Source: Oscillospiraceae bacterium (GTDB lineage: Bacteria; Bacillota; Clostridia; Oscillospirales; Acutalibacteraceae). Taken from it: a stretch of 10,633 bases of DNA. Below the pieces are notes generated by a model. The model did no database searches. It was not told the origin of the DNA and worked only from the letters and a program-made list of their open reading frames with translations. How positions within the stretch are numbered: position 1 is the first letter of the stretch; the number at the start of each line of letters is the position of its first letter. The stretch lies in contig WREG01000056.1 in assembly GCA_009779455.1 (NCBI GenBank), positions 1 to 10,633 on the forward strand. Direction: 5' to 3'. Made by a program: the position numbers and the translations under genes. Of this stretch, positions 6,555 to 10,633 are shown piece by piece.

Positions 6555-6812
6555 TCAGTCTGCCGTATACGGCAGCAACGCGATGTACCGTGCGCGTTTT
6601 ATGGCGGTGGTAAGCTCTCTCTGGTGTTTCGAGCAGGTGCCTGTTATGCGCCTGGGCAAAATCTTAGCCCTGTCTGACATAAAATGGCGCAGCTTGACGG
6701 AATCTTTGTAATCTATAAATTCCGACTTTTCTACGCAAAAGCTGCACACCTTTTTTTTCATTTTCCTGTTGCCGGGACGGTAATCGCCGCGGTCGGATCT
6801 ATCGTAAGCCAT
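6555..6812 (-). CDS. rpsR: 30S ribosomal protein bS18
   Basis: An 85-residue protein with typical bS18 sequence: 'RKMKKKVCSFCVEK', 'IDYKDSVKLRHFMSDRAKILPRRITGTCSKHQREL' (in two blocks) and 'AIKRARYIALLPY'. The basic protein binds the central domain of 16S rRNA as a heterodimer with bS6. It carries the Cys-x2-Cys ('CSFC') and a later 'CSKH' (Cys/His), the zinc-ribbon-type form rather than the Cys-less form. The start is fixed by a perfect AAGGAGG at 6821-6827 on the minus strand, eight bases before the ATG. It is the last gene of the rpsF-ssb-rpsR operon, separated from ssb by 63 bp, and is followed by the shared terminator. Confidence 0.97.
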   Translation of the reverse strand: MAYDRSDRGDYRPGNRKMKKKVCSFCVEKSEFIDYKDSVKLRHFMSDRAKILPRRITGTCSKHQRELTTAIKRARYIALLPYTAD

Positions 6813-6848
6813 TTATTAGCCTCCTTGAAAAATATTTGTAAAATTTCC

Positions 6849-6868
6849 GGGCGATTAATAATCGCCCC
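6849..6868. repeat. GGGCGATTA palindromic element between ssb and rpsR
   Basis: GGGCGATTA (6849-6857) and TAATCGCCC (6859-6867) form a near-perfect palindrome with one central base, flanked on the right by CTACGTG. Similar 'GTAGGGGCGAT...ATCGCCCG' palindromes are, from general experience, dispersed intergenic repeats in many bacterial genomes. Here it lies inside an operon spacer, 22 bases upstream of the rpsR Shine-Dalgarno sequence, where a hairpin could stabilise or process the mRNA. Confidence 0.6.
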
Positions 6869-6875
6869 TACGTGA

Positions 6876-7364
6876 TTAGAATGGCAAATCGTCTTCGGCG
6901 GGCAGAACCTCCGAAAATTCTTCAGCCCCCGCTGACTGGTACGACGGCGCGGGCGCGGGGGACGCCGCCTTTTCGGCGTAAGGCTGCTGAACCGCTGTTT
7001 TTTCGCCATATGGCGGCGGGGACAGGTTCGACCTGTCGGATTCGCTCTTTGAGCCGCAGAAGCTGACATTGTCGGCTATAATCTCGAACGCCTTTCTTCT
7101 GATACCCTGTTTATCGTCATATACCCTTGTCTGTATGGCGCCCTGGACGGCTATCATAGAGCCTTTGTGGAAATACCTTGTGACAAATTCCGCCGTCTGC
7201 CTCCATGCGACTATGTCGATAAAGTCGGCCTGCCTTTCCTCGCCGGCTTTAGTAAAGGAACGGTCTACGGCGATGGTAAAGGACGTTACGGAAATGCCCG
7301 TGTTGGTCGTGCGAAGCTCCGGGTCGGCGGTGAGCCTGCCCATTAAAACCGCGCAATTTAACAT
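6876..7364 (-). CDS. ssb: Single-stranded DNA-binding protein
   Basis: A 162-residue bacterial SSB. The OB fold covers residues 1 to about 105 ('MLNCAVLMGRLTADPELR', 'TSFTIAVDRSF', 'DFIDIVAWRQTAEFV', 'KGSMIAVQGAIQTR'). A Pro/Ala/Ser/Tyr-rich flexible linker follows, and the protein ends in the acidic tip EDDLPF that recruits DNA repair and replication partners. It coats single-stranded DNA during replication, recombination and repair, normally as a homotetramer. The ATG has GAGGAG just upstream. The gene starts 22 bp after the rpsF stop, in the conserved operon order rpsF-ssb-rpsR, so it is driven mainly from the rpsF promoter. Confidence 0.97.
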   Translation of the reverse strand: MLNCAVLMGRLTADPELRTTNTGISVTSFTIAVDRSFTKAGEERQADFIDIVAWRQTAEFVTRYFHKGSMIAVQGAIQTRVYDDKQGIRRKAFEIIADNVSFCGSKSESDRSNLSPPPYGEKTAVQQPYAEKAASPAPAPSYQSAGAEEFSEVLPAEDDLPF

Positions 7365-7386
7365 AATCTTCTCCTCTTTTCTTCTC

Positions 7387-7674
7387 TTAATCTTTCTTGA
7401 TTATCAGGGAACGGAGAACCCCGTCCGTGATCTTGGCCTGACGGTCGAGTTCCGACGGGAAATCGGGCCCGCACTCGTAATTGTAAAGCGCATACCAGCC
7501 TTCCGTCTCGTCGTTGATAGGGTAGGCCAAACGCCTTTGGCCCCATTCGTCAACGCTGTCAAGAACGCCGTTGGCTTCGATCAGGGCTCTAAATTTTTCC
7601 ACGAGGGTCGTTTTGGCCTCTTCGCCCGACGCGACGGAAAAAACCATGACCGTTTCAAAATTGCGGTTTGACAT
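7387..7674 (-). CDS. rpsF: 30S ribosomal protein bS6
   Basis: A 95-residue bS6 beginning 'MSNRNFETVMVFSVASGEEAK' in two parts, with the family blocks 'VDEWGQRRLAYPINDETEGWY' (about residues 42-62) and 'ELDRQAKITDGVLRSLIIKK'. It forms a heterodimer with bS18 on the central domain of 16S rRNA. The frame is open upstream to 7749, but the start is set at 7674 because AAAGGAGGTG (7690-7681) lies six bases before this ATG and the upstream residues are leader sequence with strong RNA structure. First gene of the rpsF-ssb-rpsR operon. Confidence 0.96.
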   Translation of the reverse strand: MSNRNFETVMVFSVASGEEAKTTLVEKFRALIEANGVLDSVDEWGQRRLAYPINDETEGWYALYNYECGPDFPSELDRQAKITDGVLRSLIIKKD

Positions 7675-7774
7675 TCGCTGCACCTCCTTTTGGTCTTTGA
7701 CCCCGGGATTCGGCCGGGGTAAGGATAATATTCCGCATACGCGCAGCACAAAATGCAGATTGCGCGTTGCGGTC
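7675..7774 (-). promoter_or_regulatory. Structured rpsF leader, candidate S6:S18 autoregulatory RNA
   Basis: On the minus strand the predicted transcript begins with a long stem: CCGCA/TGCGG (7772-7768 with 7737-7733) stacked on ACGCGCA/TGCGCGT (7767-7761 with 7745-7739), with one bulged base at 7738. A second hairpin follows, ACCCCGG (7720-7714) with CCGGGGT (7706-7700), whose 7-nt loop CCGAATC begins with CCG. It ends ten bases before the Shine-Dalgarno sequence. In several bacterial phyla the S6:S18 dimer represses its own operon by binding an rpsF leader that exposes CCG, mimicking 16S rRNA. The fit of this loop is an inference. Confidence 0.6.
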
Positions 7775-7779
7775 TCTAT

Positions 7780-7808
7780 ATTTTACTACCAAATCGGGCG
7801 GATGTCAA
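7780..7808 (-). promoter_or_regulatory. Sigma-A promoter of the rpsF-ssb-rpsR operon
   Basis: On the minus strand TTGACA (7808-7803) and TAAAAT (7785-7780) are separated by exactly 17 bases. The -35 matches consensus fully and the -10 has one mismatch, as expected for a highly expressed ribosomal operon. Transcription would start near 7773, at the foot of the first leader hairpin. The -35 box lies 10 bases after the stop of the upstream XRE gene. Confidence 0.9.
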
Positions 7809-7818
7809 GGAAAATTTT

Positions 7819-8142
7819 TCATTTAACCGCTTTAACAAATTCTTTTAGAATGTTTATTGCTGAATCTATGTGTTTTGGTTCCATTTTGCTTAGGATTTCT
7901 GTAATTGCGGAAACATTATTTGAAAAATCATCCCCCATAATAATATAAGATGGGGAAATATCCGCGCCGATGCATATTTTATATAATGTCTCGGCGGACA
8001 AGCCTTTTTTGCCGCGCTCGATATCGGCGAGAAAACTGCTTGAAATACTGCATTTTTCGCTGAATTTTTCACGGGAAAGGGAAAGCAGCTCTCTTGTCTG
8101 CCGAATCCTCATACCCACAAGCATATTAAAACCCTGATCCAA
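7819..8142 (-). CDS. XRE-family helix-turn-helix transcriptional regulator
   Basis: A 107-residue protein with a Cro/C1-type helix-turn-helix at about residues 11-68 ('MRIRQTRELLSLSREKFSEK', 'ISSSFLADIERGKKGLSAET'). A short C-terminal helical tail ('ITEILSKMEPKHIDSAINIL') is likely for dimerisation. The chosen start is a TTG at 8142, supported by GGGGTGAT a few bases upstream, a good Shine-Dalgarno match; ATGs at residues 7 and 11 have no clear site. It is transcribed away from the lectin-protease gene across a 218-bp shared spacer, so it may control that gene and itself. A weak promoter candidate, TACAAT, lies at 8170-8165 on the minus strand. A phage-type repressor is an alternative, but no phage genes are near. 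Confidence 0.88.
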   Translation of the reverse strand: MDQGFNMLVGMRIRQTRELLSLSREKFSEKCSISSSFLADIERGKKGLSAETLYKICIGADISPSYIIMGDDFSNNVSAITEILSKMEPKHIDSAINILKEFVKAVK

Positions 8143-8218
8143 TCCGCATCACCCCACCATATATATTGTATCGGTTTTTCAGCGGATTTTACATTAGCTA
8201 TAGAATATATTAATATAC

Positions 8219-8256
8219 TCAACAGAGTTGAAAAGCGGCAAAAAATATGTTATTGT
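8219..8256 (+). promoter_or_regulatory. Promoter of the lectin-protease gene with an overlapping inverted repeat
   Basis: TTGAAA (8228-8233) and TATTGT (8251-8256) are spaced by 17 bases. TCAAC-AGA-GTTGA (8219-8231) is a perfect 5-bp inverted repeat whose right arm overlaps the -35 box, a placement typical of a repressor operator. The divergent XRE protein is the obvious candidate ligand. The rest of the 8143-8360 spacer is AT-rich and holds the possible leader ORF. Confidence 0.55.
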
Positions 8257-8298
8257 ATATATGTTCAAAAAATCAAATAAAAAGGAGGGCCGGCAAAA

Positions 8299-8331
8299 TT
8301 GCCCGTAGCGAAAACCACGCACGAATATTAA
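8299..8331 (+). CDS. Possible ten-codon leader peptide (TTG start)
   Basis: AAAGGAGGG at 8281-8289, the best Shine-Dalgarno match in this spacer and much stronger than that of the real gene, is not followed by any annotated gene. Nine bases later a TTG opens a frame reading (M)PVAKTTHEY and stopping at TAA 8329-8331, 29 bases before the lectin-protease ATG. It could be a leader peptide or a decoy ribosome site affecting downstream translation, or a remnant of an older start region. Confidence 0.25.
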   Translation: MPVAKTTHEY

Positions 8332-8360
8332 CATTTTTATAAAAGAAAGGAAATAATAAT

Positions 8361-10073
8361 ATGAGAAAATCAATTAAAAGCATCTTCACTCTGTCCGTCG
8401 CGCTTATTGTCTTTGTGACGGCGTTCAATGCAGGGAAAATTGAGGCAAGCGCGGCGGTAATGACATCAATTAAAAGCGGCGGAATTTATTACATAAGGAA
8501 TGTAAATTCCGGTATGTATATGGAAGCAAATGGGACGACCTCCGGCTCAAACGTACGGCAAGCGGCGTTTTCGGGCGCTACAAAACAACAATTCAAGTTG
8601 ACGTTAGTTGAAGGAAGCGGCGCTAGCGCGTACTATACAATGACGCCGATGAACGCGACTACGCTCCGCGTTGACGTATACAATATGTGGACGGGGAATG
8701 CCACGCCAATAAAAATCGGTACGGCAAACACTACAGCGTATCTGGAAGCGCAGCGCTTTAAGTTTACGGATTGCGGGAACAATTCATACCGCATAGTTCC
8801 TAAATGCTGCGCCAATGTCCCGAATCAGGTATTTGAAGTTCCGGGAGCGTCTATGAGCGCGGCAAACATACAGTTATGGGATTATAATTATGTTGGTACA
8901 AAAGCGAACAAACAATGGGAGCTTGAAGAGGTGACGCCATATACTGACGGAGACGTATATTTTTTAAGAAGTAAACAAACGGGCAAATATATGGAAGTGC
9001 CGAATGCCAATTCAGGCTCTAGGTTGCAGCAAGGCGCTTACACAGGGAATACAAACCAGCAATTCAAACTAAAATTAATGTCGGGCAGTCTTACAACGGC
9101 GTATTTTCAGATGATACCGATGAATAATACGAATTTGCGGGTAGATGTTGTAAATATGAATACCCAACCCAATGCAGAGCTGGCTTTATTTACTGATAAT
9201 TCCGCAAGTTACCCGGGCGCACAGTATTTCAGGTTTATAAAAAACAGCAATGAAACAATTTCCATAAAGCCGAAATGCAGTATAGATGCGGGGGTAAATA
9301 CTATATTCACCTTAAATACAACAGATAGTAAAATCAGACTGGGAACCGCCAATAACAGCCCTACACAACAATGGCTTCTTGAAAAAGTTAAATATAAAGC
9401 GGCGGTATACAATTATTTTGACACAGGGTACGAAAAGTTTTATTACGGGAACAACAACCCAACCGCCACTAAGGATATAAAGGGATATCAAGACGCGGTA
9501 AGCCAGGCGTTAATGCAGCAGCTAAGACTAAAAGTTTCTACTCAGACACCCGCTTATTGCATTAATAACAAATCGTCGGGGGATAATTGCAAGGGTACGG
9601 TAACCACCACTAATTTGAATACATTGTCCCCTCACACCCCTGCATGTACGGAATTGAATACATTATTCGGTTATTTTAATAAAACAGGAAGCGGTGAGAC
9701 AACCAATGTAATATGGTCAGGGCATAGATATACAAAGAATGGCACTATTTACGAAGGCGGTGGTTCATCAGGCTACAAAGTTGCGATGCTTGAACGCTCA
9801 ATAGCTAACAGGGCCAGGGATTCCAAGGGGGTGTTGCTCCATGAATTATGCCATCAATATTCCGAGGGGCTGACCAGTCTTGATCATTATTGTCAACTAG
9901 ACAATGCAGGAAAATGTATTATCGCTTTATGTTCCAAACACAATAAATCTACAAGACCGGAATCTTGCATTATGTATAATGCGCAGCAAAATATTACATC
10001 GGTAATAATATGTGCAGAATGCAAACGGGATATTTATAGCCATTTGAATTCAAAATCCGCACATTGGTATTAA
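8361..10073 (+). CDS. Secreted ricin-type lectin / metzincin-like zinc metalloprotease
   Basis: A 570-residue exported protein. Residues 1 to about 31 are a signal peptide (MRKSIKS, hydrophobic core, then 'EASAA' cleavage area). Two ricin-type beta-trefoil lectin domains follow, about 38-190 and 196-343, each beginning '(I/V)Y(Y/F)(I/L)R' plus 'G(M/K)YME' and carrying Q-x-W/F motifs ('KQQFKL', 'KQWELEEV', 'NQQFKL', 'QQWLLEKV'). The C-terminal third holds the zinc site 'HELCHQYSEGLTSLDHYC' (His 494, Glu 495, His 498; Asp 508/His 509 as third-ligand candidates), a Met-turn-like 'SCIMYN' (Met 538) and 'CAEC' (551-554), a Cys pattern recalling archaemetzincins. Probably a protease aimed at glycosylated targets outside the cell. 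The start has GAAAGG ten bases upstream. Composition is AT-richer than proA. Confidence 0.85.
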   Translation: MRKSIKSIFTLSVALIVFVTAFNAGKIEASAAVMTSIKSGGIYYIRNVNSGMYMEANGTTSGSNVRQAAFSGATKQQFKLTLVEGSGASAYYTMTPMNATTLRVDVYNMWTGNATPIKIGTANTTAYLEAQRFKFTDCGNNSYRIVPKCCANVPNQVFEVPGASMSAANIQLWDYNYVGTKANKQWELEEVTPYTDGDVYFLRSKQTGKYMEVPNANSGSRLQQGAYTGNTNQQFKLKLMSGSLTTAYFQMIPMNNTNLRVDVVNMNTQPNAELALFTDNSASYPGAQYFRFIKNSNETISIKPKCSIDAGVNTIFTLNTTDSKIRLGTANNSPTQQWLLEKVKYKAAVYNYFDTGYEKFYYGNNNPTATKDIKGYQDAVSQALMQQLRLKVSTQTPAYCINNKSSGDNCKGTVTTTNLNTLSPHTPACTELNTLFGYFNKTGSGETTNVIWSGHRYTKNGTIYEGGGSSGYKVAMLERSIANRARDSKGVLLHELCHQYSEGLTSLDHYCQLDNAGKCIIALCSKHNKSTRPESCIMYNAQQNITSVIICAECKRDIYSHLNSKSAHWY

Positions 10074-10095
10074 TTCTTTTATCGCAATTAATACC
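10066..10095 (+). other. 10-bp hairpin overlapping the protease stop codon
   Basis: GGTATTAATT (10066-10075), which contains the TAA stop, pairs perfectly with AATTAATACC (10086-10095) around a 10-nt loop. No T-run follows, so it is a poor terminator. It may limit or process read-through into the next gene, which starts at 10130. Confidence 0.55.
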
Positions 10096-10129
10096 GCTAA
10101 AAATTATTTTAAATTTGGAGGCAAGCAAA

Positions 10130-10633
10130 ATGAAAAAATTATACATCATACTGTCACTGCTGATTGTTTCAGGTATCGCGTTTGGAGTTGTTATTTATTA
10201 TAACAACAGAAATGCAGATGTCTTACAGCCGGGGAATCACATATCAAATGATTCTTTGGAAGATTCATCAATACATTCAACGCCACCGTTTGTTGTCGAT
10301 CATAATTTTAATTATTATGACGAAATGATAAATTGGATAAATGAGGCAAACCCCGATAAAATATCATTTAAAGATAATGACGATGAATCTGCGGAGATAA
10401 TTGATTATTACGAAAAAAGCTTTGTTGATACGGTAAAAGTAATAAAGAACGATAGCAATATATTACTACCGTTTTATAAAGGGAAAGAAGCGCCGTTGGT
10501 ATCTTATGATACAGAGGGGTTATACAATATTTATTTTTCGTCGAATTTTTTATATAATCTTCCCGGAACATATTATCATGTGGCAATAAATAACAGAAGC
10601 TTTGTAATAACAGTTGTCATACTTGATAATAAT
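10130..10633 (+). CDS. Membrane-anchored or secreted protein of unknown function (3' end missing)
   Basis: 168 codons are visible and the frame is open at the right edge. The ATG has TTTGGAGG eight bases upstream, a strong site. Residues 1-25 (MKKLYIILSLLIVSGIAFGVVIYY) form a hydrophobic segment without a lipobox Cys, so it is either a signal peptide or an N-terminal anchor with the rest outside. After a Ser/Asp-rich linker (about 30-55) comes a globular part with 'MINWINEANPDKISF', 'LLPFYKGKEAPLVSY' and 'LYNLPGTYYHVAINN'. I do not recognise a named domain; 'INWIN...' followed by a 'LP.YYH' block resembles uncharacterised clostridial proteins, which I cannot verify. It starts 56 bp after the protease stop with no clear terminator between, so the two are probably co-transcribed. 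Codon use is AT-rich like the protease. Confidence 0.8.
   Translation, partial: MKKLYIILSLLIVSGIAFGVVIYYNNRNADVLQPGNHISNDSLEDSSIHSTPPFVVDHNFNYYDEMINWINEANPDKISFKDNDDESAEIIDYYEKSFVDTVKVIKNDSNILLPFYKGKEAPLVSYDTEGLYNIYFSSNFLYNLPGTYYHVAINNRSFVITVVILDNN

Noticed and set aside
7069..7671. 200-codon plus-strand frame across ssb and rpsF
   Set aside because: It is a shadow of the two well-identified minus-strand genes.
7675..7749. 25-residue N-terminal extension of bS6 up to 7749
   Set aside because: It lies within the structured leader, whereas a strong AAAGGAGGTG precedes the ATG at 7674, which gives the normal S6 length.
10368..10586. Minus-strand 72-residue frame near the right edge
   Set aside because: It is antisense to the anchored protein gene, which has a strong ribosome site and export signal; the shadow has neither.

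Overview
The window looks like chromosome from a low-to-moderate GC Firmicute of the class Clostridia, probably an anaerobe from a gut or similar habitat. The reasons are the strong AGGAGG-type ribosome binding sites, the rpsF-ssb-rpsR operon with a consensus sigma-A promoter, Cys-rich 'TCT..G....C..C' surface-protein repeats, and a secreted lectin-metalloprotease of a type I associate with Clostridia. The genus cannot be read from the sequence alone.

Left part (1-4150, + strand). A gene cut by the left edge encodes a protein built largely of Cys-x9-Cys-x2-Cys repeats; seven of them are nearly identical 132-bp tandem units. A strong hairpin separates it from proA (glutamate-5-semialdehyde dehydrogenase, proline synthesis), and a uroporphyrinogen-decarboxylase-like protein follows 36 bp later. 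No proB is present.

Middle (4150-6555). Directly after the URO-D-like gene lies a small gene graveyard: the tail of a RelB/DinJ antitoxin, then what looks like the head of a Dabb (stress-responsive alpha/beta barrel) protein. A regulatory-looking spacer leads to a purple-acid-phosphatase-like metallophosphoesterase with a C-terminal copper-amine-oxidase-type stalk domain. A telomere-like CCCCTAA-type heptamer array sits in frame inside this gene. A related array lies after its terminator, which also ends the convergent rpsR operon.

Housekeeping block (6555-7808, - strand). The conserved operon rpsF-ssb-rpsR has a TTGACA-17-TAAAAT promoter. Its roughly 100-nt structured leader fits autoregulation by the S6:S18 complex. 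A palindromic GGGCGATTA element lies between ssb and rpsR.

Right part (7819-10633). This AT-richer accessory region has a small XRE-family repressor-like gene (- strand) divergent from a secreted protein with two ricin-type lectin domains and a Cys-rich metzincin-like zinc protease domain. Their shared 218-bp spacer holds a promoter, an inverted repeat touching its -35 box, and a possible ten-codon leader ORF. After the protease comes a membrane-anchored or secreted protein of unknown function, cut by the right edge. The protease, its downstream neighbour and the regulator are the most likely place for a little-described system: a regulated, sugar-targeted secreted protease with a possible partner.
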